This document shows positions 37,985-50,259 of a stretch of 64,000 bases of DNA, piece by piece. This stretch comes from Leclercia adecarboxylata. Lineage in GTDB: Bacteria; Pseudomonadota; Gammaproteobacteria; Enterobacterales; Enterobacteriaceae. Numbering within the stretch: the stretch's first letter is position 1; each line of letters opens with the position of its first letter. The notes below the pieces were generated by a model. That model was not told the DNA's origin and ran no database searches. It saw nothing but the letters and a program-made list of their open reading frames with translations. Location of the stretch: the NCBI RefSeq assembly GCF_006171285.1, contig NZ_CP040889.1, positions 682,001 to 746,000 on the forward strand. The letters are read 5' to 3'. The position numbers and the translations under genes are program-made.

Positions 37985-39322
37985 TCACTCTTTAAAATCG
38001 TTTGCTTCCAGCTCGTGGCGCGACAGCAGCTTATAAAACTCGGTGCGGTTACGTCCGGCCATCCGCGCAGCATGGGTCACGTTGCCTTTGGTGATCTGCA
38101 GTAACTTACGCAGATAGTTAAGCTCAAACTGGTTGCGGGCCTCGACGAAGGTCGGCAGGGCGGTGTTTTCCCCCTCCAGCGCCTGCTCTACCAGCGCATC
38201 ACTGATTACCGGCGAGGAGGTCAGGGCCACGCACTGCTCAATGACGTTCACCAGCTGACGCACGTTGCCGGGCCAGCTGGCGGTCATCAGCCGCTTCATG
38301 GCGTCGGTGGAGAACGCCCGGACAAACGGCTTGTGACGCTCGGCGGACTGGCGCAGCAGCTGGGTGGCCAGCAGGGGGATATCTTCTGCCCGCTCCGCCA
38401 GCGCCGGGATCTTCAGGTTAACCACGTTGAGACGATAGAAGAGGTCTTCGCGAAACTCGTTGCGCGCCATCGCCTTGGGCAGATCCCGGTGGGTGGCGGA
38501 GATAATACGCACGTCGATGTCGATATCGCGGTTACTGCCGAGCGGCCTGACTTTGCGCTCCTGCAACACGCGCAGCAGCTTGACCTGCAAGGGGGCGGGC
38601 ATATCGCCAATCTCATCGAGGAACAGCGTGCCGCCTTCCGCCGCCTGGAACAGCCCTTCCCGGCTGCTGACCGCCCCGGTGAAGGCCCCACGGGCATGTC
38701 CAAACAGCTCTGACTCCAGCAGTTGTTCCGGCAGCGCCCCGCAGTTGATGGCGATAAAGGCTTTTTTGCCGCGCGGGCTGGCGTTGTGAATGGCCTGGGC
38801 GAGGATCTCTTTCCCGGTGCCGCTCTGGCCGTTAATCAGCACGCTGACGTCAGACTGCGCCACCATGCGGGCCTGCTCCAGCAGACGCAGCATGATCGGG
38901 CTGCGGGTGACTATCGTCTCCCGCCACGTCTCGTCCCCGGACGGCGCGGCGTGCTCCAGGGCATCATCAATGGCTTTATACAGCGCGTCTTTGTCCACCG
39001 GCTTGGTGAGGAAGCTGAACACCCCCTGCTGGGTGGCCGCCACCGCATCCGGAATGGAGCCGTGGGCGGTGAGAATAATGACCGGCATACCGGGCTGGAG
39101 CTTCTGGATCTCGGTGAACAGCTGCATGCCGTCCATCTCGTCCATCCGCAGATCGCTGATGACCAGATCGACCTTCTCGCGCCCCAGCACCTTCAGCCCT
39201 TCCTGACCGCTTTCGGCGGTCACGACGCTGTAGCCCTCGCTCACCAGACGCATGCCCAGCAGCTTCAGCAAACCAGGATCGTCATCCACCAGCAAAAGAT
39301 GCGCAGGTTTTCGGCTTGTCAT
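37985..39322 (-). CDS. glrR: Sigma-54-dependent response regulator GlrR
   Basis: A 445-residue NtrC-type activator. The receiver domain has the phospho-acceptor Asp57 (VISDLRMDEMDG); the AAA+ domain has Walker A GQSGTGKE and the sigma-54 contact loop GAFTGA; a Fis-type helix-turn-helix closes the protein (AARMAGRNRTEFYKLL). With GlrK it activates glmY through three binding sites that are visible at 41887-42000. Its start overlaps the glrG stop by four bases. Confidence 0.96.
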   Translation of the reverse strand: MTSRKPAHLLLVDDDPGLLKLLGMRLVSEGYSVVTAESGQEGLKVLGREKVDLVISDLRMDEMDGMQLFTEIQKLQPGMPVIILTAHGSIPDAVAATQQGVFSFLTKPVDKDALYKAIDDALEHAAPSGDETWRETIVTRSPIMLRLLEQARMVAQSDVSVLINGQSGTGKEILAQAIHNASPRGKKAFIAINCGALPEQLLESELFGHARGAFTGAVSSREGLFQAAEGGTLFLDEIGDMPAPLQVKLLRVLQERKVRPLGSNRDIDIDVRIISATHRDLPKAMARNEFREDLFYRLNVVNLKIPALAERAEDIPLLATQLLRQSAERHKPFVRAFSTDAMKRLMTASWPGNVRQLVNVIEQCVALTSSPVISDALVEQALEGENTALPTFVEARNQFELNYLRKLLQITKGNVTHAARMAGRNRTEFYKLLSRHELEANDFKE

Positions 39323-40074
39323 GGCTTTCCGTCCTCTTGTTTCGGGGCATCGCTGTTCGGCTCTGTCGCATCACCCTCGGTGCCGGCGGGCGACGTGGCG
39401 CTCTTCGGTGCATCCGGCAGATAGTTACTGACCGGCTTACGGGTGGAGAGCTGGCGTTCAATATCGGTCAGATTCTCCAGCTTGCGGGTGGTGGTATCCA
39501 GCTGCGCGCGCAGATATTGCTGCTGCTGGCGCAGGGTGTCCAGCTCACCGTCGGTGGTCTGTTGCAGCTTACCGTAGCGGGAACGCTCCTCCGCCAGCTG
39601 CAGCTGCAGCACCTGCCCGTGTCGCCACAGCTGATACAGCGGGCGCACCTGGGGCGGGATCTGCGGGCTCAGCGCATCCAGCCGGGTGGTCAACTGGCGA
39701 CGCTCCACCGGGTTAATTTTGGCATTCGCCAGCAGGAGCCCGCGTTTAAAGCTCTCCTGCCAGGTATCATCGGTCCAGCCCCGGGCCTCTGCACGCGCCG
39801 CGGCGGGTGAGAGACGATCCGCGCAGTCCATGCCGCGCAGCCAGTAAAGCGGGTTGCTGTCGGTCTCCTGGCCGTGCAGCTGCCAGATATTATTGCAGTC
39901 GGTAGACAAGAAGTCCGCCAGCTGATGCTCAGGCAATTTTTCATCCTGCTTGCCGCTAATAGCGCTGGTTGGCGCGTGGGTGACGCACCCGGCCAGCAGC
40001 AGGCAGGGAAGGCTCAGGCGGATAAAGTGACGGGAAAACACCGCGTTAATGGCGCGGGAAAAGACGTGTGACAT
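39319..40074 (-). CDS. glrG: Outer membrane lipoprotein GlrG/QseG
   Basis: A 251-residue lipoprotein encoded between sensor and regulator. The signal peptide ends in the lipobox LLLAGC (Cys30), and a predicted coiled coil with Gln/Leu-rich heptads spans roughly residues 155-215. In E. coli and EHEC the homologue (QseG) interacts with the kinase and adjusts its activity. The start at 40074 has GGTGAG just upstream; an alternative at 40095 would overlap glrK. Confidence 0.9.
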   Translation of the reverse strand: MSHVFSRAINAVFSRHFIRLSLPCLLLAGCVTHAPTSAISGKQDEKLPEHQLADFLSTDCNNIWQLHGQETDSNPLYWLRGMDCADRLSPAAARAEARGWTDDTWQESFKRGLLLANAKINPVERRQLTTRLDALSPQIPPQVRPLYQLWRHGQVLQLQLAEERSRYGKLQQTTDGELDTLRQQQQYLRAQLDTTTRKLENLTDIERQLSTRKPVSNYLPDAPKSATSPAGTEGDATEPNSDAPKQEDGKP

Positions 40075-40091
40075 ACTCACCAGACTTAGAT

Positions 40092-41525
40092 TCATTTTAG
40101 TGATTTATCCGACTCAAGCGGCAGTTCGATGCGAAAGCACACATCGGTATGGTCGTCATTGACAAGATTAAGCTCTCCCTGCATACGACGGATACAGTCG
40201 CGGGCAATACTCAGCCCCAGGCCGCTTCCCTTCACCGCCCCTTTTCGTTGATGACTACCCTGGAAAAAGGGTTCAAAGATCATCGTTTTTTCATCGTCAG
40301 GGATCGGGCTTCCGGTGTTGGCGACATCGATACAGACCCGCGAGCCGCGCGTAAAACTGCGAACATAAATGGTACCGGATTCAATACCATAGTGCACCGC
40401 ATTGGAATAAAGATTATCCAGTACGCTCATCAGCAGCATCGGTTCGGCTAAACAGGCGGGCGTCGCCAGCGACAGTTCAGTATGCATCATTTTAGCCCGT
40501 GCAGGCAGGCTGTGGGCTGAGAGCACCATATCCACCAGCGGCGCGAGCTCCACGCGCTCAAGCTCCGGGATGCCGTCGGCCAGTTTACGGTTGTAATCCA
40601 GCAGCTGTTCAATCAGCTTTTGCAGGTTGCGGCTACTGGCATCGAGGATCTCGACAATCTCCCTTTGCTCCGGCGTCAGCGGCCCGGCGACCTCATCGGC
40701 CAGCAGTTCGGTGCCCTCACGCATGCTGGCGAGGGGGGTTTTCAGCTCGTGGGAGATGTGGCGTAAAAACTGGTGGCGCTGGGATTCGAGCCACGACAGC
40801 CGCTCGGAAAGCCAGATAATCCGTTGCCCGACCGAACGTAACTCGCGCGGGCCGGTAAAGACCACGGTATTGCCCAGCGAGCGCCCCTCCCCCAGCCGGT
40901 TAATCATGCGCTCAATGCCCTTAACCGGGCCGATGATCATGCGGGTGAAGAGCAGGACTAGCCCCAGGCTGACAAGGAAAAGCACCAGCGCCTGCCAGCC
41001 AAAGAACTGGCCGCGCTCGGCGATCTCCTGCTGGAGCTGCTGACCGCGGGAGAAAATCACCGAGCGGGTCGTCTGTACCATCTCGGTATTGGCGCTTGCA
41101 AAGGCCTCCAGCCGTAAGGCGGACTGGGCATCAGGGCCGCTGTTGATGCACTGCAGCTGGGACAGCGCGTTGATATCCTGGCGCAGCGTCTGGTAGAGCT
41201 TATCGTCGGGCAGGACACCGGCGTGGGCATCCAGCATTTCGCTGTAGCGTTTACGCTGGTTCTGATACACCCGCGCCAGGGTTCTGTCGTCGAGCACGCA
41301 ATACTGCCGGTAGCTGCGCTCCATCTCCAGCGCGGCATTGGTCATCGCTTCGCTGCGCCGGGCATCAATCAGGGTGGTTCGGTTTGTGAGCGCCGCCTGC
41401 GCGCTGAGCGCGTTCAGGCTCTGCCATGCCTGCCATGCCAGCACCAGCAAAGGCAGCAGGATCAGCAGGAAGGCCATCATGACTAACTGTCGTAAGGAGC
41501 GAGGGAAAACAGGCCAGCGTTTCAA
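40092..41525 (-). CDS. glrK: Sensor histidine kinase GlrK/QseE
   Basis: A 477-residue inner-membrane kinase with a transmembrane helix near the N-terminus, a periplasmic sensor part (about residues 35-170), a second helix (LVLFLVSLGLVLLF), a HAMP segment, the phospho-acceptor HISHELKTPLASM and an ATPase domain (GSGLGLSIARDC). It phosphorylates GlrR. The glmY RNA lies just upstream on the same strand, so kinase and sRNA expression may be linked by readthrough. Confidence 0.96.
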   Translation of the reverse strand: MKRWPVFPRSLRQLVMMAFLLILLPLLVLAWQAWQSLNALSAQAALTNRTTLIDARRSEAMTNAALEMERSYRQYCVLDDRTLARVYQNQRKRYSEMLDAHAGVLPDDKLYQTLRQDINALSQLQCINSGPDAQSALRLEAFASANTEMVQTTRSVIFSRGQQLQQEIAERGQFFGWQALVLFLVSLGLVLLFTRMIIGPVKGIERMINRLGEGRSLGNTVVFTGPRELRSVGQRIIWLSERLSWLESQRHQFLRHISHELKTPLASMREGTELLADEVAGPLTPEQREIVEILDASSRNLQKLIEQLLDYNRKLADGIPELERVELAPLVDMVLSAHSLPARAKMMHTELSLATPACLAEPMLLMSVLDNLYSNAVHYGIESGTIYVRSFTRGSRVCIDVANTGSPIPDDEKTMIFEPFFQGSHQRKGAVKGSGLGLSIARDCIRRMQGELNLVNDDHTDVCFRIELPLESDKSLK

Positions 41526-41584
41526 CGCATTACTCTCTGTCGCGAGGGAATAAGGGGATGCTAGCCGGACAAGAGTTCAGATAC

Positions 41585-41770
41585 AACAAAGCCGGGTTAA
41601 AAACCCGGCTTTGTTATGGAATGAGGCGGTGCCTAACTCGACGTTTCGCCCTGGGTCTGATAAAGCAAAGCTATGATCAGTAGTTGGACGGCAGGCACCT
41701 TTTTGTGCGTCATTCGAAGTTTATGTAGCGCGTCCCGAAGGGGCTGACATAAGAGGGTGAATGAGCCACT
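41585..41770 (-). ncRNA. glmY: GlmY small RNA
   Basis: About 186 nt between the glrK start and purL, where E. coli carries glmY. The predicted 5' end AGTGGCTCATTCACCC is 13 bases from the sigma-54 element, and the segment with CAGCCCCTTCGGGACG and ACATAAACTTCGAATGACGC matches the conserved 5' half of GlmY. The 3' end is a 14-bp perfect stem (41585-41598 with 41602-41615). GlmY sequesters RapZ and thereby protects GlmZ, raising GlmS synthesis for amino sugar supply. A -10 like CATAAT also precedes the start, as expected for its overlapping sigma-70 promoter. Confidence 0.92.
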
Positions 41771-41781
41771 GGTTATTATTA

Positions 41782-41797
41782 TGCAACAGATGTGCCA
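41782..41797 (-). promoter_or_regulatory. glmY: Sigma-54 promoter of glmY
   Basis: TGGCAC-N5-TTGCA on the minus strand is a full match to the -24/-12 consensus with correct GG-to-GC spacing. It lies 12-13 bp before the predicted GlmY start. Confidence 0.92.
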
Positions 41798-41886
41798 TAA
41801 TGCAAATATAAATATTAATGACATGAAAAATAAGAATTTTTATGGCGTGATGTAGTAATTTCGCAAGGTATGGTTTTCAGGCTATC

Positions 41887-42000
41887 TGTCGCTTATTAGC
41901 AACACCCTGAACAGGTTATTGCGGGGTTTATATAAATCAATGAGTTAAATGTCGCTTTTTAGCGACACCGCATAATGTGAGTTGTCGCACATTTGCGACA
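41887..42000 (-). promoter_or_regulatory. Three GlrR binding sites upstream of glmY
   Basis: Three copies of the GlrR site TGTC-N10-GACA lie at 41887-41904 (one base differs in one half), 41950-41967 and 41983-42000. They are 90-200 bp upstream of the sigma-54 promoter, a typical enhancer distance, and pair with the GlrR gene in the same neighbourhood. Confidence 0.9.
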
Positions 42001-42024
42001 CTTGAGAATTTGTGCGGCCTGCTG

Positions 42025-42057
42025 CCCTCACCCCGGCCCTCTCCCACAGGGAGAGGG
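42025..42057. repeat. boxC-like repeat, second copy
   Basis: This 33-bp inverted repeat is identical to the copy at 21223-21255 and also shares the preceding GTGCGGCCTG. It lies directly behind the purL terminator. Confidence 0.75.
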
Positions 42058-42087
42058 TGAAAAAAAACGGCAACCGAAGTTGCCGTT
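42058..42087 (-). terminator. Terminator after purL
   Basis: On the minus strand AACGGCAA-CTTCGG-TTGCCGTT is followed by a run of T. The tetraloop-like CTTCGG centre and T-run make a strong rho-independent terminator. Confidence 0.92.
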
Positions 42088-42093
42088 CTGGAT

Positions 42094-45000
42094 TTATCCC
42101 AACTGCTTACGCGCGTTGCGGAAGATACGCATCCACGGGCTGTCCTCGCCCCAGTTCTCCGGGTGCCAGGAGTTGCTCACGGTGCGGAACACGCGCTCAG
42201 GGTGCGGCATCATCACGGTTACGCGACCGCTTTCGCTGGTCACCGCGGTGATCCCGTTGGCGGAGCCGTTCGGGTTTGCCGGGTAGTTTTGCGTAACCTT
42301 GCCGAAGTTATCGACAAAGCGCAGCGCCACCAGACCTTTGCTCTCCAGCTCGGCCAGATGCGCGGCGTTACGCAGCTCAACCTGCCCTTCACCGTGGGAT
42401 ACGGCGATTGGCATCTGCGATCCCACCATGCCCTGCAGCAGCAGAGACGGGCTCTGGGTCACTTCAACCAGGCTGAAACGCGCTTCGAAGCGATCGGACT
42501 GGTTACGCACAAAGCGCGGCCAGGCTTCGCTGCCCGGGATCAGCTCGCGCAGGTTAGACATCATCTGGCAGCCGTTACACACGCCCAGCGCCAGGGTCTG
42601 CGGACGGTGGAAGAAGGTTTCGAACTCATCGCGAACGCGTTCGTTAAAGAGGATGGATTTCGCCCAGCCTTCGCCCGCGCCCAGCACGTCACCGTAAGAG
42701 AAGCCGCCGCACGCCACCAGCGCCTGGAAATCGGCCAGACCGGTGCGGCCTGCCAGCAGGTCGCTCATGTGCACGTCGATAGCATCGAAGCCTGCACGGT
42801 GGAAGGCAGCCGCCATCTCAACGTGGGAGTTCACGCCCTGCTCACGCAGCACGGCCACTTTCGGACGTTCGCCACGGGCAATATACGGTGCGGCAATGTC
42901 TTCGTTGAGGTCGAAGGTGAGTTTAACGTTCAGGCCCGGATCGTTGTCGTTGGCTTTCGCCTCGTGCTCCTGATCGGCGCACGCCGGGTTGTCGCGCAGA
43001 CGCTGCATCTGCCAGGTGGTTTCTGCCCACCACATACGCAGCGTGGAGCGGCTTTCGGCAAAGACCGTCTGGCCGTTGGCGTCGATAACAAAACGATCCC
43101 CGCTCACCGCTTTACCCAGATAGTGCACGCAGTCACCCAGACCGTGCTGCGCCAGCAACGCCTCCACCGCGTCGCGATCCGCTGCACGCACCTGAATCAC
43201 CGCGCCCAGCTCTTCGTTGAACAGTGCAGCCAGACGATCGTCGCCCAGAGAGGCGATGTTTGCCTCAACGCCGCAGTGACCGGTGAAGGCCATTTCTGCC
43301 AGGGTAACCAGCAGGCCGCCGTCGGAACGGTCGTGGTAGGCCAGCAGTTTACGCTCTGCAACCAGCGCCTGAATGGCGTCGTAGAAGCCTTTCAGCTGTG
43401 CTACGTCACGCACGTCAGCCGCGTTGTCGCCCAGCTGGCGATAAACCTGCGCCAGCGCGGTCGCGCCCAGCGCATTGTGGCCTTTACCCAGATCGATCAG
43501 CAGCAGGGCGTTGTCTTCGGTGGCGAGCTGCGGCGTGATGGTGTGGCGCACGTCTTCCACGCGGGCGAAGGCGGTGATCACCAGCGACAGCGGAGAGGTC
43601 ATCTCGCGCTGCTCGCTGCCTTCCTGCCAGCGAGTTTTCATCGACATGGAATCTTTGCCCACCGGAATGGTCAGGCCGAGAGCAGGACAGAGCTCTTCCC
43701 CTACCGCTTTTACCGCTTCGTACAGCCCGGCGTCTTCGCCCGGGTGACCGGCTGCGGCCATCCAGTTGGCGGAGAGCTTGATACGTTTGATGTCGCCAAT
43801 GTGTGTGGCGGCAATGTTAGTCAGCGCTTCGCCTACTGCCAGACGGGCAGAAGCCGCGAAGTCCAGCAGGGCAACCGGGGAGCGTTCGCCCAGCGCCATC
43901 GCTTCACCATAGTAGCTGTCGAGGCTGGCGGTGGTCACCGCGCAGTTCGCCACCGGTACCTGCCACGGGCCTACCATCTGATCCCGGGCAACCATGCCGG
44001 TCACGGTGCGGTCGCCGATAGTGACGAGGAAGGTTTTCTCCGCGACGGACGGCAGATGCAGAACGCGGTTGACCGCGTCGGCCACGGTGACGCCCTGCAG
44101 GTCGAGCGCTTTACCGCTGGCTTTGCGGGACTCAACGTCGCGGGTCATCTTCGGCGTTTTGCCCAGCAGCACGTCCAGCGGCAGATCAATCGGCTGGTTG
44201 TCGAAGTGGGTATCGCTTAAGGAGAGGTGCATCTCTTCGGTGGCTTCGCCGATCACCGCGTACGGTGCGCGCTCGCGGCGGCACAGCTCGTCAAACAGCG
44301 GCAGCTGATCTGGCGCCACGGCCAGCACATAGCGTTCCTGGGATTCGTTACACCAGATCTCCAGCGGGCTCATGCCTGGCTCATCGCTCAGGATGTCGCG
44401 AAGGTTGAAGCGTCCGCCGCGGTTGCCGTCGCTGACCAGCTCCGGCATGGCGTTGGACAGACCGCCCGCGCCGACATCGTGGATAAAGAGGATCGGGTTG
44501 GCATCACCCAGCTGCCAGCAGCGGTCGATCACCTCCTGGCAACGACGCTCCATCTCAGGGTTGTCACGCTGGACTGAGGCAAAGTCGAGATCCGCGTCAG
44601 ACTGGCCGGAGGCCATAGAAGAGGCTGCCCCGCCGCCCAGACCGATGTTCATCGCCGGGCCACCCAGCACGATCAGCTTCGCGCCAACAACGATCTCGCC
44701 TTTCTGCACGTGATCGGCGCGAATGTTGCCGATCCCACCTGCCAGCATGATCGGCTTATGGTAGCCGCGCAGCTCTTCGCCGTTGTGGCTGTCCACTTTC
44801 TCTTCATAGGTACGGAAGTAGCCGTTCAGGGCCGGTCGACCAAATTCGTTGTTGAACGCCGCGCCGCCCAGCGGGCCGTCGGTCATGATGTCCAGCGCGG
44901 TAACAATACGCTCTGGCTTGCCGAAATCTTCTTCCCACGGCTGCTCAAAGCCCGGGATACGCAGGTTGGAAACGGAGAAACCGACCAGACCCGCCTTTGG

Positions 45001-45981
45001 TTTTGCCCCACGACCGGTTGCGCCTTCGTCACGGATTTCACCGCCGGAACCGGTCGCAGCCCCCGGCCACGGCGAGATCGCCGTCGGGTGGTTGTGGGTT
45101 TCAACTTTCATCAGGATATGCGCAGGCTCCTGATGGAAGTCATAGCGCCCTGCTTCGCGATCGGCGAAGAAGCGGCCCACCTCGGAACCTTCCATCACCG
45201 CAGCGTTGTCTTTGTAAGCCGACAGTACGTGGTCAGGGGTTTTCTCCATGGTGTTCTTGATCATTTTAAACAGCGACTTCGGCTGCTGCTCGCCGTCAAT
45301 AATCCAGTCGGCGTTGAAGATCTTGTGACGGCAGTGCTCAGAGTTAGCCTGCGCGAACATATAGAGTTCGATGTCGTTCGGGTTGCGGTTCAGCTTAACG
45401 AACGCATCCTGCAGGTAGTCAATTTCATCTTCCGCCAGCGCCAGGCCTAAACGCAGGTTGGCGTCAATCAGCGCCTGACGGCCCTGGCCCAGCAGATCCA
45501 CGCTCTGGACCGGTGCAGGCTGGTGGTGAGAGAAGAGCTGCTCTGCGTCGTCGAGAGAGGCAAACACGCTCTCCATCATGCGGTCGTGCAGCTCGGTTGC
45601 CACGACTGACCACTGGGCGTCGGTAAGGCTGGAGGCTTCAACGTAATACGCCACGCCCCGCTCCAGACGGTTAATCTGGCTCAGACCACAGTTATGGGCG
45701 ATGTCGGTTGCTTTAGAAGACCAGGGGGAGATGGTGCCAGGGCGAGGCGTGACCAGCAGAAGTTTACCGTTCGGGGTATGGCTGCTCAGGCTTGGGCCAT
45801 ACTTCAGCAGGCGTTCCAGTCGGACCATCTCGTCTGCCGACAGAGGCGCGGTCAGGTCAGCAAAATGGACATACTCAGCGTAAATATTGCTTACCGGAAG
45901 GTCGGCCGCCTGAAAACGTGCCAGCAGTTTGTTGATACGGAAGGCAGACAGTGCAGGCGAACCACGCAGAATTTCCATCAT
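42094..45981 (-). CDS. purL: Phosphoribosylformylglycinamidine synthase
   Basis: A 1295-residue enzyme of step four in purine synthesis: FGAR plus glutamine and ATP gives FGAM. Visible are the N-terminal linker, two AIRS-like ATP domains ([28 protein letters not shown] region) and the C-terminal glutamine amidotransferase with nucleophile Cys in [10 protein letters not shown] and the His/Glu pair in MMPHPERVF. The start [12 protein letters not shown] equals the E. coli N-terminus. A PurR box overlaps its promoter. Confidence 0.98.
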   Translation of the reverse strand: MMEILRGSPALSAFRINKLLARFQAADLPVSNIYAEYVHFADLTAPLSADEMVRLERLLKYGPSLSSHTPNGKLLLVTPRPGTISPWSSKATDIAHNCGLSQINRLERGVAYYVEASSLTDAQWSVVATELHDRMMESVFASLDDAEQLFSHHQPAPVQSVDLLGQGRQALIDANLRLGLALAEDEIDYLQDAFVKLNRNPNDIELYMFAQANSEHCRHKIFNADWIIDGEQQPKSLFKMIKNTMEKTPDHVLSAYKDNAAVMEGSEVGRFFADREAGRYDFHQEPAHILMKVETHNHPTAISPWPGAATGSGGEIRDEGATGRGAKPKAGLVGFSVSNLRIPGFEQPWEEDFGKPERIVTALDIMTDGPLGGAAFNNEFGRPALNGYFRTYEEKVDSHNGEELRGYHKPIMLAGGIGNIRADHVQKGEIVVGAKLIVLGGPAMNIGLGGGAASSMASGQSDADLDFASVQRDNPEMERRCQEVIDRCWQLGDANPILFIHDVGAGGLSNAMPELVSDGNRGGRFNLRDILSDEPGMSPLEIWCNESQERYVLAVAPDQLPLFDELCRRERAPYAVIGEATEEMHLSLSDTHFDNQPIDLPLDVLLGKTPKMTRDVESRKASGKALDLQGVTVADAVNRVLHLPSVAEKTFLVTIGDRTVTGMVARDQMVGPWQVPVANCAVTTASLDSYYGEAMALGERSPVALLDFAASARLAVGEALTNIAATHIGDIKRIKLSANWMAAAGHPGEDAGLYEAVKAVGEELCPALGLTIPVGKDSMSMKTRWQEGSEQREMTSPLSLVITAFARVEDVRHTITPQLATEDNALLLIDLGKGHNALGATALAQVYRQLGDNAADVRDVAQLKGFYDAIQALVAERKLLAYHDRSDGGLLVTLAEMAFTGHCGVEANIASLGDDRLAALFNEELGAVIQVRAADRDAVEALLAQHGLGDCVHYLGKAVSGDRFVIDANGQTVFAESRSTLRMWWAETTWQMQRLRDNPACADQEHEAKANDNDPGLNVKLTFDLNEDIAAPYIARGERPKVAVLREQGVNSHVEMAAAFHRAGFDAIDVHMSDLLAGRTGLADFQALVACGGFSYGDVLGAGEGWAKSILFNERVRDEFETFFHRPQTLALGVCNGCQMMSNLRELIPGSEAWPRFVRNQSDRFEARFSLVEVTQSPSLLLQGMVGSQMPIAVSHGEGQVELRNAAHLAELESKGLVALRFVDNFGKVTQNYPANPNGSANGITAVTSESGRVTVMMPHPERVFRTVSNSWHPENWGEDSPWMRIFRNARKQLG

Positions 45982-46045
45982 AAGTCTCTCGTCTTCGAAG
46001 CGCCGGAGGCGCTTACAGTGTGCGCAAGGGGGGAAAACGGGCGCC

Positions 46046-46084
46046 ATTATAGTGGATCCTGCGCGCCGACGAAACCGTTTGCGT
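46046..46084 (-). promoter_or_regulatory. purL promoter with PurR operator
   Basis: On the minus strand ACGCAAACGGTTTCGT (46069-46084) matches the PurR consensus. A perfect -10, TATAAT, lies at 46046-46051 and the -35 (TTTCGT) falls inside the operator at 17-bp spacing, so PurR binding would block RNA polymerase directly. Confidence 0.85.
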
Positions 46085-46249
46085 CGTAATAAAATCGTTG
46101 CTGGCATTTAGCAACAAATGTTGCCGCGCCTGCTAATAAGTTGCCAAGTGGCGTAACTTTGCGCAAAATGCCGCGAAATCTTTGGTAATACTTGTTTTAA
46201 CTGTGGCCAATACTAACCAGAATAATACACAGCATATAGAATCAACTTA

Positions 46250-48239
<1,990 letters not shown>

Positions 48240-48257
48240 CTATGCATAATCACACAA

Positions 48258-48893
48258 TCATTCCAGTTGCTGCAGTTCGCCCAGCGGCGTGACGCGCCAG
48301 CGGTGCTGGCAGAAGTAGAGCAGCGGGTTATCCTGTTTGCTGTCGCTGTAGCCGCTGTAGAGCCGCAGCGGGGTGCCGATTTTTTTCTCCAGCTGCACCA
48401 CCTTCTCGTGGCCGAGGCAGCGCATGGTCAGCACCCAGCCGCCGTAAGCGCGGCCAATCTGGGTGGCGATCAGATTGACGCGCGGCAGCCAGGGGGTATC
48501 AAAATAGACCTGTTCCACCAGCGACTGCGGCGAGCCGGTGATCAGCCAGATATCGGCGTCGTTGGCGTCCAGGTAGTTTGTCAGCCGATCCTGCACCACC
48601 GGAAAGGCGGTGACGTGCTCGCGAAACCAGCTGACAAACTCTTTCTCCAGCTGTTTGAGCCGGGCTTCGCTGTGGCCGAAGGTGCAGCCCCACAGCAGCA
48701 GGCTCATCGGCCAGCGGGCGGCGCGCCCTTTCACCAGCAGCACGCAGCCCACAATGGGTAGCAAGGGCAATACGAGCAGGGCATTCAGGGGCTGTCGGCG
48801 CAGTAAATAGCGCATAAAGGTACCGAACATATCCTGCTGATGCAGCGTTCCGTCCAGATCAAAAAAGACAACGCGACGCTCGTTATTTGCCAA
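48258..48893 (-). CDS. pgpC: Phosphatidylglycerophosphatase C
   Basis: A 211-residue membrane-associated HAD phosphatase that dephosphorylates phosphatidylglycerol phosphate to phosphatidylglycerol. The HAD nucleophile motif FFDLDGTLHQ is at the N-terminus, a hydrophobic segment spans about residues 38-55, and motif III is in YSGYSDSKQDNPLL. Formerly yfhB. It starts three bases after the PTS gene stop, so the two may be co-transcribed. Confidence 0.93.
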   Translation of the reverse strand: MANNERRVVFFDLDGTLHQQDMFGTFMRYLLRRQPLNALLVLPLLPIVGCVLLVKGRAARWPMSLLLWGCTFGHSEARLKQLEKEFVSWFREHVTAFPVVQDRLTNYLDANDADIWLITGSPQSLVEQVYFDTPWLPRVNLIATQIGRAYGGWVLTMRCLGHEKVVQLEKKIGTPLRLYSGYSDSKQDNPLLYFCQHRWRVTPLGELQQLE

Positions 48894-48896
48894 ACC

Positions 48897-50249
48897 TTAC
48901 TCCTCTGGATCGTTAAACCCTAACAGCCAGGTAAACAGGAACCCGGCGATCACCGCTACCAGATAGCCTAACAGATAGAGCATGACTTTTCCGGTCACGA
49001 TGGTTAATGCCAGCGGTAAACCGGAAATGCCAAAGGTAATCACGGTGGCGACTTTCCAGTAACCGATCAGCGCCCCGCCAACCGCGCCGCCCAGACAGGC
49101 ACCGATAAAGGGCTTGCCCAGCGGCAGGGTGACGCCGAAAATCAGCGGCTCGCCAATGCCCAGCAGACCAACCGGCAGCGCCCCTTTGATCACCTTTTTC
49201 AGGCGTTCATTGCGGGTTTTCATCAGCACCGCAATCGCCGCGCCGATCTGCCCGACCCCGGCCATCGCCAGAATAGGCAGCAGGGCGTTGTAGCCGTGGG
49301 CCTGCACCAGCTCAACGTGGATCGGCACCAGCCCCTGATGTAAACCGGTCAGCACCAGCGGCAGGAAGGTACCGGACAGCACCGCGCCCACCAGGAAACC
49401 ACCGCGATCGATAGCCCAGGAGGCACCGTGAGCGATGGATTCTGAGATCCAGCCACCCAGCGGCTGCAGGACAATAATTGCAATGCTGCCGGTGATAAGG
49501 GTCGTCAGCAGCGGGTTGAGGATCAGCTCCAGCGAGCCCGGCAGGGCGTTGCGCAGCTTTTTCTCGATCCAGCACATCAGCACCACCACCAGCAGCACGG
49601 CGATCACCCCGCCCCGTCCCGGCTGCAGCGCTTCACCAAACAGGGTGATCTGCGCCAGTTGCGGGCTGGAGAGAATGCCGGCCATCACCCCGCCTAACGC
49701 CTGCGAGCCGCCAAACACTTTGGCGGTATTAACCCCGACCAGAATGTTCATGATGGCGAAGACCGCACTGCCGAAAATGCCCAAGATCCCGAGCAGGTTT
49801 GGATAGTGCGTCGCAAAATCCCCGACAATGTCCGGGCGCTTGAGGATATTGATAATCCCGGTAATCAGCCCCGAGGCAATAAACGCCGGAATTAGCGGAA
49901 TAAAGACGTTAGCCAGCATGCGCAGCGCATCGCTCATCGGGGCTTTGTATTTGGCCTTGGCCTGGGCTTTGGTGCGCTCGGCGTCATTGATTACCGCCCC
50001 GTCCATCAGCGAACGCATGGCGTCCACCACCTGCGCCGCCTTGCCGGGGCCGACAATCAGCTGATGCTGCTCCCCTTGTTTTACATAACCGCTGACGCCG
50101 GGCAGTTTTTTCAGGGTGATCGGATCGAGCTTGTCGTCATCCTGCACCTCCACCCTCACCCGCGTCATACAGTTTTCCAGACGCAGTATATTTTTCTCTC
50201 CGCCGATCCCCGCGAGAATACCGCTGGCGAGCGCTGCTGTTTTTTCCAT
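48897..50249 (-). CDS. murP: PTS EIIBC permease, MurP-like (N-acetylmuramic acid)
   Basis: A 450-residue PTS permease with an N-terminal EIIB domain (phospho-acceptor Cys in ENCMTRVRVEV near residue 27) and a C-terminal EIIC domain of about ten membrane segments with the GEPLIFGVTLPL motif. No EIIA domain is present, so it depends on a separate EIIA such as EIIA-Glc. It follows murQ by 10 bp, which makes MurNAc the expected substrate. It is not very close to E. coli MurP in its N-terminal part as I recall it, so a MurNAc-containing or related sugar is also possible. Confidence 0.82.
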   Translation of the reverse strand: MEKTAALASGILAGIGGEKNILRLENCMTRVRVEVQDDDKLDPITLKKLPGVSGYVKQGEQHQLIVGPGKAAQVVDAMRSLMDGAVINDAERTKAQAKAKYKAPMSDALRMLANVFIPLIPAFIASGLITGIINILKRPDIVGDFATHYPNLLGILGIFGSAVFAIMNILVGVNTAKVFGGSQALGGVMAGILSSPQLAQITLFGEALQPGRGGVIAVLLVVVLMCWIEKKLRNALPGSLELILNPLLTTLITGSIAIIVLQPLGGWISESIAHGASWAIDRGGFLVGAVLSGTFLPLVLTGLHQGLVPIHVELVQAHGYNALLPILAMAGVGQIGAAIAVLMKTRNERLKKVIKGALPVGLLGIGEPLIFGVTLPLGKPFIGACLGGAVGGALIGYWKVATVITFGISGLPLALTIVTGKVMLYLLGYLVAVIAGFLFTWLLGFNDPEE

Positions 50250-50259
50250 GTACGCCTCT

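Noticed and set aside
41633..41824. Frame of 63 codons on the minus strand between glrK and purL
   Set aside because: It overlaps the glmY RNA and its promoter; the conserved RNA, not a protein, explains the sequence.
42163..44220. Open frame of 685 codons on the plus strand
   Set aside because: Antisense to purL in a codon-shadow frame; no recognisable motifs and no ribosome binding site.
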